From positions 2,480,001 through 2,544,000 of the forward strand of contig OY762913.1 in NCBI GenBank assembly GCA_963666535.1: a stretch of 64,000 nt of DNA, written 5' to 3'. The notes below the pieces were generated by a model. That model was not told the origin of the DNA and did not search any database. It worked only from the letters and a program-made list of their open reading frames with translations. Positions 1 through 8,814 of the stretch are shown here, one piece after another. Each line of letters opens with the position of its first letter. The first letter of the stretch is position 1. The stretch comes from G963666535 sp963666535. Lineage in GTDB: Bacteria; Bacillota; Clostridia; Oscillospirales; Oscillospiraceae. The translations under genes and the position numbers were made by a program.

Positions 1-177
1 GTCCTTCTCAATTCCTACACAACGGGCCTTGCCCCGTCCGTGCTCACCTACATCATGGAATCCATTTTCTCCGCCCGCTTCGGCGGACACACGGTCAGCT
101 CCGAGCTGGGTTTGCCCGTGACCGAAACCGGTCTTGTCCTCCCCTGCGGTGCAACGGGACGATGGACAACCATTTGA
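1..177 (+). CDS. 3' end of an unidentified gene (partial)
   Basis: An open frame runs from the first base of the window to a TGA at 175-177, giving 58 C-terminal residues with an ordinary codon pattern. I do not recognise the family. The tail contains a stretch rich in Gly, Thr and Leu and no obvious membrane segment. The next gene starts 12 nt downstream, so it is probably co-transcribed with ecfA1. In many Firmicutes the gene before ecfA1 is rplQ, but this sequence does not look like ribosomal protein L17. The rest of the protein lies outside the window. Confidence 0.5.
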   Translation, partial: VLLNSYTTGLAPSVLTYIMESIFSARFGGHTVSSELGLPVTETGLVLPCGATGRWTTI

Positions 178-189
178 TAAGGAGCCGTT

Positions 190-1035
190 ATGTCGAATTC
201 AATCATCACCGCTGATCACGTCACTTTCTCCTACGTCTCCGCAGAAGGGGTTGCCCCCCTGGTGCTGGACGACGTATCCCTCTCCATCACCCAGGGTTCC
301 TTCGTCGCCATTCTGGGCCATAATGGTTCTGGCAAATCCACCATGGCAAAACACATGAACGCAATCCTGCTCCCCACCGGCGGCAAGGTTTGGGTGGACG
401 GCATGGATACCGCGGACAGCGAAAAGCTGCTGGACGTCCGCCGCACAGTTGGCATGGTGTTCCAAAACCCTGACAACCAGATCGTGGCCAACGTGGTGGA
501 AGAAGATATTGCTTTCGCCCCGGAAAATCTCGGTGTCCCCCCGGCGGAAATCCGCCAGCGCGTGGACGAGGCGCTGGCTCTTGTGGGAATGAGTGAATAC
601 GCCACCCACGCGCCTCATCTCCTCTCGGGCGGGCAAAAACAGCGCATTGCCATCGCAGGAGTCATCGCCATGCGCCCCCGTTGCATCGTGTTGGACGAGC
701 CCACTGCCATGCTGGACCCCATTGGACGGGCAGAGGTTCTGTCCACCATCAAAAAGCTCAATCGGGAATACGGCACTACCGTGGTTCTCATTACTCACCA
801 TATGGATGAAGCCGCCCAGGCCGACCGCCTTGTCGTCATGTCCAAAGGTCATGTGGTGGCCGACGGTGCCCCCCGCAAGGTATTTCAGCAAGTGGAGGAA
901 CTCAAGTCCATTGGCTTAACCGTTCCCGACACCGTCGAACTGCTCTGGCAACTTCGGCAGGAGGGACTGGACGTGCCCCTCACCGCTCTGTCTGACGAGG
1001 AGTGCGCCGAAGCCCTTCGTGATCTGCTGCAATAG
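190..1035 (+). CDS. ecfA1: Energy-coupling factor transporter ATPase 1
   Basis: This is one of the two ATPases of an ECF vitamin transporter, in which a shared EcfA1-EcfA2-EcfT module powers several substrate-binding S components. The 281-residue protein has Walker A GHNGSGKST (residues 43-51), signature LSGGQKQR (about 145), Walker B IVLDEP (about 166) and the switch His in LITHH (about 201). It is the usual length for the family. It is followed by ecfA2 and ecfT on the same strand, with 132 nt before ecfA2. No S component is in this operon. RibU at 13.3 kb is one likely client, which makes this a group II ECF system. The start has an upstream GGAG. Confidence 0.95.
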   Translation: MSNSIITADHVTFSYVSAEGVAPLVLDDVSLSITQGSFVAILGHNGSGKSTMAKHMNAILLPTGGKVWVDGMDTADSEKLLDVRRTVGMVFQNPDNQIVANVVEEDIAFAPENLGVPPAEIRQRVDEALALVGMSEYATHAPHLLSGGQKQRIAIAGVIAMRPRCIVLDEPTAMLDPIGRAEVLSTIKKLNREYGTTVVLITHHMDEAAQADRLVVMSKGHVVADGAPRKVFQQVEELKSIGLTVPDTVELLWQLRQEGLDVPLTALSDEECAEALRDLLQ

Positions 1036-1167
1036 TGCAATGTTCGACTCACATTGGCATAAACCGACAAGCCCTTGCACTTGAATCAGCCAAAAACGCC
1101 ACAACCGCCTTTTCCGGGCGTGATTCCACTGCGGAACACGCACCACTGAAATAAAGGACTGAAGCAT

Positions 1168-2025
1168 TTGGAACCCATCATTCAAACTGAAAAGCTCTGC
1201 CACGTTTACAGCCGCGGCACGCCATTCGAGCGGGGAGCACTGATTGATGTGGACTTTACCGCCTACCGCGGGGAGTACCTTGGCATCATCGGTCACACCG
1301 GCTCCGGCAAATCCACCCTGATCCAGCATCTGAACGGCTTGTTAAAGCCAAGCTCCGGCCGCGTTTTATTCAGCGGCCAGGACATTTGGGAAACCCCCGC
1401 CCGCACCCGGGAAACCCGGTTCCATGTGGGCCTGGTGTTCCAGTATCCCGAGTATCAATTGTTTGAGGAAACCGTTTATAAGGACATTTCCTTCGGCCCT
1501 CACAACATGGGTCTGGATCAAAAAGAGATTGACCGCCGCGTCCGTCGCGCGGCTGAATTTGTTGGTCTAAGGTCCGAGCTTCTGGAGCAATCGCCCTTTG
1601 AACTTTCCGGCGGTCAAAAGCGCCGCGTTGCCATCGCCGGCGTCATTGCCATGGAGCCAGAGGTTCTCATTTTGGACGAGCCCACCGCCGGGCTTGACCC
1701 GGTGGGTGTGGAAAGCATCCTACAAAACATCCGCGACTATCACGATGCCAACAACGCCACCATAATCACTGTCTCCCACTCCATGGACGAAATGGCCCGC
1801 ACCGTTGACCGCCTTGTGGTGGTTAACGACGGTGGGATCCCCTTTTCGGGCGCGCCGCGTGAGGTCTTTACCCACGGCGCCGAACTGGAAGCCATGGGGC
1901 TTGGCGTTCCCCAAATGACCCGGGTGTTTGCCCGTCTGCGCCGTATGGGCGTGGACATTGATGGCTCCGTTTATACCGTGGCACAGGCAAAGGCCGCCAT
2001 CCTTGCCAAAAAGGGGGCGGTGTAA
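1168..2025 (+). CDS. ecfA2: Energy-coupling factor transporter ATPase 2
   Basis: Second ATPase of the ECF module; it heterodimerises with EcfA1 on the cytoplasmic face and contacts EcfT. The 285 residues carry Walker A GHTGSGKST (42-50), signature LSGGQKRR (about 145) and a Walker B ending LDEPTAG. The start is a TTG at 1168 preceded by AAAGGA; no ATG in frame gives the full family N-terminus. The stop codon abuts the ecfT start (2025/2026), so the two are translationally linked. The EcfA1/EcfA2 assignment follows gene order and similarity. Confidence 0.94.
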   Translation: MEPIIQTEKLCHVYSRGTPFERGALIDVDFTAYRGEYLGIIGHTGSGKSTLIQHLNGLLKPSSGRVLFSGQDIWETPARTRETRFHVGLVFQYPEYQLFEETVYKDISFGPHNMGLDQKEIDRRVRRAAEFVGLRSELLEQSPFELSGGQKRRVAIAGVIAMEPEVLILDEPTAGLDPVGVESILQNIRDYHDANNATIITVSHSMDEMARTVDRLVVVNDGGIPFSGAPREVFTHGAELEAMGLGVPQMTRVFARLRRMGVDIDGSVYTVAQAKAAILAKKGAV

Positions 2026-2835
2026 GTGGCACTGAAAGATATTACACTGGGGCAGTACTTCCCGGGAAATACTGTGGTGCACCGTCTCGACCCCCGCACC
2101 AAGCTGATGCTGACCATTGTCTACATCGTGGCCCTCTTTCTGGCAAAAAGCATGATCACCTATGCTGTGATGCTTGCCGCTCTGGCTGTCTGTATCGCGC
2201 TGTCCAAGGTTGGACTCAGGGCCATCTTGGGCGGCATGAAGCCCATTGTTGTCGTCATCATCATCACAGCGATTCTGAATGTCTTTTATACCCCCAGCAC
2301 CCATTATATCGCGCAGTTCTGGATCTTCAAAGTCTCGATGGAGGGCATTTGGGCCGCCTTCTACATGATTCTTCGCATTACCATGCTCATCGCCGGCACC
2401 TTTCTGCTGACCTATACCACTTCGCCCATTCTGCTGACCGACGGGATCGAAAGTCTGCTCAATCCGTTGAAAAGGATCAAAGTTCCCGTGCACGAGCTGG
2501 CCATGATGATGAGCATTGCCCTTCGGTTTATCCCCACTCTAATTGAGGAAACGGATAAGATCATGTCGGCGCAAAAGGCCCGGGGCGCTGATTTTGAAAC
2601 CGGCAACCTCGTCCGTAAGGCAAAGGCTATGATTCCCCTACTGGTTCCGCTGTTCATCTCAGCCTTCCGCCGCGCCGATGAACTGGCCATTGCCATGGAA
2701 TGCCGCTGCTACCACGGCGGCGAGGGGCGCACACGCCTGCGTCAGCTGAAGTACCAAAGGCGGGATATCCTGGCCCTCCTCTTTGGCGGACTTCTGCTTG
2801 CCCTCGTGGTCACGCTGGGGTATCTGGGCCTATAA
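2026..2835 (+). CDS. ecfT: Energy-coupling factor transporter transmembrane protein EcfT
   Basis: Membrane scaffold of the ECF module, coupling the ATPases to interchangeable S components. The 269-residue protein has several hydrophobic segments and the two coupling-helix motifs: the first is intact (QKARGAD, about residue 185); the second reads AMECRCYHGG where relatives usually have AMEARxYxGG, so its Ala is Cys here. It starts with GTG directly after the ecfA2 stop. The following 219 nt to truA contain no gene. Confidence 0.94.
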   Translation: MALKDITLGQYFPGNTVVHRLDPRTKLMLTIVYIVALFLAKSMITYAVMLAALAVCIALSKVGLRAILGGMKPIVVVIIITAILNVFYTPSTHYIAQFWIFKVSMEGIWAAFYMILRITMLIAGTFLLTYTTSPILLTDGIESLLNPLKRIKVPVHELAMMMSIALRFIPTLIEETDKIMSAQKARGADFETGNLVRKAKAMIPLLVPLFISAFRRADELAIAMECRCYHGGEGRTRLRQLKYQRRDILALLFGGLLLALVVTLGYLGL

Positions 2836-3054
2836 AATGACTGAATTTTTCCAATGCCGATCTTATCCGACTGTCTCCGCCGCCGTTCTGGAATACCGGA
2901 CGCACTTTCCCATCGCCTGTGCACACCAAGGGTTTCACAAATTTCTGTAAAAACCCTTGCACCTGAACCAGACAAAAGCGGTGAGAAAGTATTCTATATC
3001 GGAGTTTTTGTTGGGTTTAGCAGATATTATTTAAAAATGTAGGTTTACGTTCTG

Positions 3055-3804
3055 ATGAGAAATATTGCTTTAAAACTGATGTATGTCGGCACCGCCTATC
3101 ACGGTTGGCAGGTCCAGAAAAATGCCGTTACCGTGGCTGAAACACTGGAAAAAGCCTTGGCCACTGTGGTGTGCCACCCCGTCAAATGCGTGGGGGCGGG
3201 CCGCACCGATGCCGGTGTCCACGCTGAGACCTATATTGCCAATTTCCACACCACCTCCGCCATCCCCTGCCAGCGGCTGCCTCTCGCCGTCAATACCCGC
3301 CTGCCCGATGACATCGTCGTGGTCAAGGCAACTGAGGTACCCGACCGCTTTAACGCCATCGGCTCCTGCCATAAAAAAGAGTATACTTACCGCATTTATA
3401 ACTCCCGTCTGGGAAATGCTTTTTATGTAAACCGTGCTTGGTTCTACCCAAAGCAGTTGGATGTGGATGTGATGCAGCGGGCGGCCACACAGTTTGTCGG
3501 TACGCATGATTTCGCCGCCGTGCGCTCTGTGGGAACGGAAACAAAAACCACGGTGCGCACCGTATATTATTTTGATGTTTCCCGTGCCGGCGACCTGATT
3601 GAGTGCCGGGTCTGCGCCAATGGTTTTTTGTACAATATGGTGCGAGCGATGGTTGGCACCATCATTTATGCCGCTGAGGGTAAGCTCACCCCGGAAGAAA
3701 TTGTCCCGATTTTACAGTCGCGTAACCGCACTTTGGCAGGCCCAACGGCACCGCCGGGCGGCTTGTATATGACAAACCTGTGGTACGAAGAAAACGTGTT
3801 GTAA
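3055..3804 (+). CDS. truA: tRNA pseudouridine(38-40) synthase TruA
   Basis: Converts uridines 38-40 of the tRNA anticodon arm to pseudouridine. The 249-residue protein is of normal length and carries the family core motif GAGRTDAGVHA (about residues 47-57) with the catalytic Asp, plus the C-terminal region typical of TruA. Its position after ecfA1-ecfA2-ecfT matches the conserved Firmicute order ecfA1-ecfA2-ecfT-truA. It begins with ATG after a 219-nt gap, which probably holds its own promoter or an untranslated leader. Confidence 0.95.
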   Translation: MRNIALKLMYVGTAYHGWQVQKNAVTVAETLEKALATVVCHPVKCVGAGRTDAGVHAETYIANFHTTSAIPCQRLPLAVNTRLPDDIVVVKATEVPDRFNAIGSCHKKEYTYRIYNSRLGNAFYVNRAWFYPKQLDVDVMQRAATQFVGTHDFAAVRSVGTETKTTVRTVYYFDVSRAGDLIECRVCANGFLYNMVRAMVGTIIYAAEGKLTPEEIVPILQSRNRTLAGPTAPPGGLYMTNLWYEENVL

Positions 3805-3832
3805 TCACACAAAAGTTTGGAGCATACACATC

Positions 3833-4996
3833 ATGAAGGATCAGATACAGGCGCAAAAAAAACCGAATATTCTGTTCCGATTGCTGGCTTTCCTGCTTAC
3901 GGTTGCCCTCGTACTGGGCGCCGTTGCGCTGGTCGTGTATCGCGACTCCATCAATCTGGATGCCTTCGTGCGCTATCTCAACTACCGCAGTCTGGAAACC
4001 AGCCAGACCGGGGAAGCAGCGGATTTTTCTTATGGCGGCGGCAGCGATGTCCGCTTCGCTTGTCTGGACAGCGGTCTGCTGCTGTGCTCCTCCAACAGCA
4101 TCTGCCTGTTTTCCAACAGCGGCACGGAGTATGCCAACGAGGTACTTTCTCTCCCCGACCCTGTCCTTGTTTCTTCCGGCTCGTTGGGCGTGGCATATTC
4201 TGCCGGTGGACAGCAGCTGCGTGCCTATAACAGCCGCAAGCAGGTCTTTTCCCTCACGTTGGATGAGGGGTATGGTTTTATTTCGGCCCGGCCCAACTCC
4301 TCCGGCTGGCTGGCCGTCACCGCCCAGGCCCATGGCTACAAGGGATCGGTCACGGTTTATGATGCCTCGTTCCAAAAAATAATTTCCCTTAACTTTTCCA
4401 GCTCCTTTGTGGTGGATGCCGCCGTGTCTGAGCAAAACAAAACTGTCGCGGCGGTTACCCTTAGCCATAGCTCCACCGCCTTTGAAAGCCGCGTTTTGTT
4501 CTATCCCGTGGACAGCGACCAGCCCACCGCCGACGTCTCACTGGGGGATACCTCAGTGCTGGATCTTTACTACGCACAGAACACGCTGCGCGCCTTGGGC
4601 GAACGCTCTCTCTCCCTGCTCTCCGCCGATGGCAGTACGCTGAGCACCTATTCCTTTAACGGGCAGTATCTCAAGGATTACGCCCTTGGCGGTACAGATT
4701 TCTCATTGCTTTTACTGGGAAAGTACCGCGCCGGCACCTCTGGCGATCTGGTTCTGGTTGGCGACACGGGCGAAGCGCTTGGCACCCTTGCTCAAACAGA
4801 GCAGATTCTATCCCTGTCTGCCAGCGGCCGCTATTTTTCCGTTCTCACCGCTGATCGGCTGGATATCTATACCCACGATTTGAAGCTATACAGCTCCCTG
4901 GACGGAACCCGAAACGCGCGAACCGTGGTCTTGCGGTCTGATGGTTCCGCCCTTCTGGCCGACGAGGAAAACGCCTGGCTCTATCTTCCCTCGTAA
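3833..4996 (+). CDS. DUF5711-type membrane-anchored protein
   Basis: The protein has 387 residues. A short basic N-terminus is followed by one hydrophobic segment (about residues 15-38) and a long extracytoplasmic region rich in beta-strand-like repeats (alternating hydrophobic runs ending in Gly, Ser or Asp), suggesting a beta-propeller-like fold. This architecture matches the clostridial family DUF5711, whose function is unknown. It starts 28 nt after truA and is followed 42 nt later by a CvpA-type gene, so the three probably form one transcript. The family assignment is from memory of its N-terminus and layout. Confidence 0.75.
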   Translation: MKDQIQAQKKPNILFRLLAFLLTVALVLGAVALVVYRDSINLDAFVRYLNYRSLETSQTGEAADFSYGGGSDVRFACLDSGLLLCSSNSICLFSNSGTEYANEVLSLPDPVLVSSGSLGVAYSAGGQQLRAYNSRKQVFSLTLDEGYGFISARPNSSGWLAVTAQAHGYKGSVTVYDASFQKIISLNFSSSFVVDAAVSEQNKTVAAVTLSHSSTAFESRVLFYPVDSDQPTADVSLGDTSVLDLYYAQNTLRALGERSLSLLSADGSTLSTYSFNGQYLKDYALGGTDFSLLLLGKYRAGTSGDLVLVGDTGEALGTLAQTEQILSLSASGRYFSVLTADRLDIYTHDLKLYSSLDGTRNARTVVLRSDGSALLADEENAWLYLPS

Positions 4997-5038
4997 CGGC
5001 AATTCTCCCTTCCCGTAAGTCTTTAAGGAGGTCAATCC

Positions 5039-5746
5039 ATGTCCAACCTAGTTTTCGATGTCGCAATCCTCGTCATACTGCTGTTTTTTGTGTTTGGGGG
5101 AATGCGCCGAGGTCTCATTCTCTCCCTGTGCGGCATGTTGGCGGTCTTTGTGGCCTTTGGCGGCGCAGTATACGCAGCCAAAGCACTCACCCCTACCGTT
5201 GCCGACTTGATCGAACCCCGCATCACCACGCTGCTGGAAGATCGTATTGACGAAAAACTTGCGGAAAAGCTGCAGGACGGCGTCGCCATTACCGATATCG
5301 ACGACTCCGCCCTGCTGCAGTATGTAACCGATGTTCTGCAGGATCTGGGTCTGTACGACAACGTGTCCGACGCGATCAACAGTGCCGTTGCGACCAACGC
5401 TGCGGATGTCGCCGCCAGTGTGGCCGCCGCCGTTTCCGCCTCTCTGTCGGAATCCTTGGCCTATCTCCTGCTCTTCCTCGTCATCTTCGTGGTAATGCTC
5501 CTGCTCTGGACGCTTGTCAGCCATGTGTTAGATTTGGCCTGTCGATTACCGGTGTTACATACCCTTAACCGTCTTGGCGGCGCACTGTTCGGCTTAGCAA
5601 AGGGCGCGCTTCTGCTCTTTATTTTAGTCTGGCTGCTTAGAAAACTGGGCGTAAATCCATCGGATGATGTCCTCTCGCAATCTTATTTACTGCCTTTTTT
5701 CTGGAAAACGGATCCCGTCGCGCTTTTATTGAGCGTCACTCGGTAA
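5039..5746 (+). CDS. CvpA family membrane protein
   Basis: A 235-residue integral membrane protein of the CvpA (colicin V production) type. It has two N-terminal hydrophobic segments (about 3-45), a long Ala/Asp-rich soluble loop (about 50-140) and two further membrane spans (about 140-165 and 185-205). Clostridial members are longer than the enterobacterial 160 residues because of this loop. CvpA proteins are linked to envelope integrity and peptidoglycan hydrolysis, but the biochemical role is not settled. A strong AAGGAGG ribosome site precedes the ATG. Confidence 0.8.
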   Translation: MSNLVFDVAILVILLFFVFGGMRRGLILSLCGMLAVFVAFGGAVYAAKALTPTVADLIEPRITTLLEDRIDEKLAEKLQDGVAITDIDDSALLQYVTDVLQDLGLYDNVSDAINSAVATNAADVAASVAAAVSASLSESLAYLLLFLVIFVVMLLLWTLVSHVLDLACRLPVLHTLNRLGGALFGLAKGALLLFILVWLLRKLGVNPSDDVLSQSYLLPFFWKTDPVALLLSVTR

Positions 5747-5861
5747 TACTTACCTTTGCATGCCAACTTTTTATTCATACCAAGTTCATATTTATATTTT
5801 AGAATTCTGTTGTCCTAGTGATCCTACCAATATTCCACCCTTTACAAAGGAGTGTACTTTT

Positions 5862-8159
5862 ATGCAGCCTACTCTTTGCTCCCGATGCCAGAAAAATGTC
5901 GCCGTGGTCTTTATTACAAGGATCGAAAACGGTGTTTCCAAAAACGAGGGTTATTGTCTGAAATGCGCCCGCGAGCTGGGGATCAAGCCTATTGACGACA
6001 TGATCCAGAAGATGGGCATTTCCGATGAGGATCTGGATAACCTCACCAGCGAAATGATGTCTGCCTTTGGCGGTGCCGAAGGCAGCGACGGCCTCCTTCC
6101 CCAGTCTGATAACGAGGAAGACGAGGATGGTCGCACCGCCACCTTCCCCTTCCTAAACCGTCTGTTCAATGGCAGTCCCTCCGAAGGGGCCTCTCCCAGT
6201 GAGCGCCCCATCCGCGAGGACAAAAACAGCAAGGCGGACCGTTCTCCAAAGCGCAAATTTCTGGAGAATTACTGTATCTCCCTCTCCCGCCGCGCGGCTG
6301 AGGGCAAGCTGGATAAAGTCATCGGCCGCACCACCGAGCTCCAGCGCGTCATTCAGATTCTCAATCGCCGTCAAAAGAACAACCCCTGCCTGATTGGCGA
6401 GCCCGGCGTGGGTAAAACCGCCATTGCCGAGGGGCTTGCCCTCAAGATCCTGCAGCATGACGTTCCCTATAAGCTGCTGGATAAGGAGATTTATCTTCTT
6501 GATCTCACTGCCTTGGTCGCCGGAACCCAGTTCCGGGGCCAGTTTGAAAGCCGCATGAAGGGACTCATTGAGGAAATCAAGGCATTGGGAAATATCATCT
6601 TGGTCATTGACGAGGTCCACAATATTGTGGGTGCCGGCGATGCCGAGGGCTCTATGAACGCCGCCAATATCCTCAAGCCGGCTCTCTCCCGTGGCGAGAT
6701 CCAAGTGATTGGGGCCACCACGCTGACCGAATATCGCAAGTATATTGAAAAGGACACCGCTTTGGAGCGCCGCTTTCAGCCCGTTGTGGTAGAAGAGCCC
6801 TCCATCGAGGACTCGGTGGCTATTCTCCGCGGCATTGCCCCCTATTATGAGCAATTTCATAAGGTCACGATTTCCCCCGAAATTGCCCGACTGGCGGTCA
6901 CCATGTCCGAACGGTATATTACGGACCGCTATCTGCCGGATAAAGCAATTGACCTGATTGACGAGGCATGCTCCGACGTCAATCTGCACAATCTTTCTCT
7001 GGCTCAGTTGGCCGTCGTGGAAAAAGATCTGGCGGATCTGTCTAAGGAGCATGAGCTTCTCATGCAGGATGCAAGCGAGCAAGCCTACGAGCGTCTTGCC
7101 GTTATCCGCAGCAAGGAGCTGCAGCTGGAGGACGAAAAGCGCAACTTAATGGCCCAACCCGCGCCCGCCCTGACCGTGGAAAATTTGGCTCGTGTCATCG
7201 AGCTGTGGACGAAAATCCCTGCCACCCAGATTCAAGAGCAGGAATACGCCCGTCTCGCCCAGCTCGACCAGCGACTGAAGCAGCACATCATCGGGCAGGA
7301 CGATGCCGTGACCGCCGTGGCTGCCGCCATCCGCCGCGGCCGTGTGGGCATCTCTCCCAAGCACAAACCGGTCTCCTTTATCTTCGTCGGCTCCACCGGC
7401 GTGGGCAAAACAGAACTGGTCAAACAGCTGGCTCACGACCTGTTTAATTCCCCCGAGGCCCTCATTCGCCTGGACATGTCGGAATTCATGGAAAAGCATT
7501 CCGTCTCCCGCATCATTGGCTCTCCCCCCGGCTATGTCGGGTATGACGATGCCGGGCAGCTGACCGAAAAAATTCGCCGCAAGCCCTATTCCGTCATTTT
7601 GTTTGACGAGATTGAAAAGGCGCACCCCGATGTGCTCAACATTCTGCTGCAGATTTTGGATGATGGCCGCATCACCGATGCCCACGGCAAAGTGGTCAAT
7701 TTTGAAAACACCGTCATCGTTATGACCTCGAATGCCGGCAGTGACATCAAGGGGAGCTCCGTGGGATTCGCCCGTACCGCCAACGATCTTGGCCGAGACA
7801 AAGCGACCAAGGCACTGCAGCAGTTTCTCCGTCCCGAATTTATCAACCGCGTAGACGAAATCGTCTACTTCACTCCCCTGTCAGAGGCAAGCTTCCGTTC
7901 CATTGCCTCACTCATGCTCACTGAGCTGACCGATACACTGATGGAAAAGGGGATCCACCTGATTTATGGAGATGACGTTCTGGATTATCTCACCCGCAAA
8001 TCCTATTCCTTGATCTACGGCGCCCGGAACCTCCGCCGCCTGATCCAAAAGGAACTGGAGGATACCATCGCCACCCGCATCATCGAAAGCTATATGGCTC
8101 CCATTACACAGATCAAGCTCACGATTGCCGAAGATAAAATCGAGCTTTCGTCCCTGTGA
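5862..8159 (+). CDS. clpC: Clp/Hsp100 AAA+ ATPase with McsA-like N-terminal zinc finger
   Basis: Protein unfoldase expected to feed substrates to ClpP. I place the start at ATG 5862 behind AAAGGAG (5846-5852); an upstream in-frame ATG at 5760 has no such site. The 765-residue protein begins with two CxxC pairs (Cys6/9 and Cys32/35) like the McsA/ClpE zinc finger, then an acidic linker, AAA-1 with GEPGVGKT (179-186), a coiled middle region and AAA-2 with GSTGVGKT (510-517). A VGF tripeptide near residue 633 fits the ClpP docking loop. The usual double Clp N-domain is absent. ClpE-like is an alternative name. No CtsR operator is evident upstream. A strong terminator follows. Confidence 0.88.
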   Translation: MQPTLCSRCQKNVAVVFITRIENGVSKNEGYCLKCARELGIKPIDDMIQKMGISDEDLDNLTSEMMSAFGGAEGSDGLLPQSDNEEDEDGRTATFPFLNRLFNGSPSEGASPSERPIREDKNSKADRSPKRKFLENYCISLSRRAAEGKLDKVIGRTTELQRVIQILNRRQKNNPCLIGEPGVGKTAIAEGLALKILQHDVPYKLLDKEIYLLDLTALVAGTQFRGQFESRMKGLIEEIKALGNIILVIDEVHNIVGAGDAEGSMNAANILKPALSRGEIQVIGATTLTEYRKYIEKDTALERRFQPVVVEEPSIEDSVAILRGIAPYYEQFHKVTISPEIARLAVTMSERYITDRYLPDKAIDLIDEACSDVNLHNLSLAQLAVVEKDLADLSKEHELLMQDASEQAYERLAVIRSKELQLEDEKRNLMAQPAPALTVENLARVIELWTKIPATQIQEQEYARLAQLDQRLKQHIIGQDDAVTAVAAAIRRGRVGISPKHKPVSFIFVGSTGVGKTELVKQLAHDLFNSPEALIRLDMSEFMEKHSVSRIIGSPPGYVGYDDAGQLTEKIRRKPYSVILFDEIEKAHPDVLNILLQILDDGRITDAHGKVVNFENTVIVMTSNAGSDIKGSSVGFARTANDLGRDKATKALQQFLRPEFINRVDEIVYFTPLSEASFRSIASLMLTELTDTLMEKGIHLIYGDDVLDYLTRKSYSLIYGARNLRRLIQKELEDTIATRIIESYMAPITQIKLTIAEDKIELSSL

Positions 8160-8174
8160 GCCGCCCTTCCTGTT

Positions 8175-8216
8175 AAAAAACGCGTCCCATCTAGCCGATG
8201 GGACGCGTTTTTCTAT
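8175..8216 (+). terminator. Rho-independent terminator after the Clp gene
   Basis: An 11-bp stem, CGCGTCCCATC pairing with GATGGGACGCG, around a 5-nt loop (TAGCC) is preceded by A6 and followed by a T-rich tract. Because both flanks are A/T runs, it can also end transcription of the convergent nitroreductase gene, which stops 14 nt further on. Confidence 0.9.
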
Positions 8217-8229
8217 TTTTGATTGCTCT

Positions 8230-8796
8230 TTATCGCACAAAGGTGACTAAGTCGGTCTTTTTCTCCGGCTTTTCCGGATAGTCCCCTTCACAGTAGCCCA
8301 ATGCCACTGTGCAAACGGCCTGCTGATTGTCCGGAATGCCGAGCTTCTTCTTAATTTCTGCGCCCTCGTCGCTCTTGAACATGAACAGCGAGGAGGCGGT
8401 AATGCAAGAGGAAACCCCCATCGCTGTGGCAGCGGCCACGATCAGACCAGCCGCAATTCCGCAGTCGGTCTGCACATGGAAGTCGCTCTGCAGCTCACCG
8501 GAAACGAAGATCACCGTGGGCGCATGGTGCAGCGGCGCATAGCCGGGCGTAGATGCCTTTTTTTTCTGCACTTCGTTTCCTTTGAGCATCATCTGCCGGA
8601 TATTCTCGGACAGGTGATCCAACAGCTGGCGATCCTGTACCACACTAAAATGATACATCTGCTTATTGTGCGCGGTGGGACCGTCCGTGACGATCTGCAA
8701 AATGGTCTGCAACTCCTCATCGGTAATTTGCTTGTCCTGATAGCTTCGAACGCTGCGGCGCGTTTTCAGGGATTCCAGTCCTTCATTGGTTTTCAT
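8230..8796 (-). CDS. Nitroreductase family protein
   Basis: An FMN-dependent oxidoreductase of the nitroreductase superfamily, 188 residues. The N-terminal RRSVRSYQDK block is the family's FMN phosphate-binding signature, and the C-terminal region (LGYCEGDYPEKPEKK) resembles the usual ALGY-x-P ending. It starts at an ATG behind GGAGG, 18 nt after the Fe-S subunit gene, and is therefore the last gene of the molybdoenzyme operon. It could reduce an aromatic or quinone intermediate linked to that enzyme; this is an inference from position only. Confidence 0.85.
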   Translation of the reverse strand: MKTNEGLESLKTRRSVRSYQDKQITDEELQTILQIVTDGPTAHNKQMYHFSVVQDRQLLDHLSENIRQMMLKGNEVQKKKASTPGYAPLHHAPTVIFVSGELQSDFHVQTDCGIAAGLIVAAATAMGVSSCITASSLFMFKSDEGAEIKKKLGIPDNQQAVCTVALGYCEGDYPEKPEKKTDLVTFVR

Positions 8797-8814
8797 TCAA
8801 AATTCCTCCTGTTT

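Noticed and set aside
2854..3042. 62-codon frame between ecfT and truA
   Set aside because: No ribosome-binding site, no similarity I can recognise, and it spans the likely promoter or leader of truA.
5760..5861. N-terminal extension of the Clp ATPase from ATG 5760
   Set aside because: The extra 34 residues are not family-like and the strong AAAGGAG site belongs to ATG 5862.
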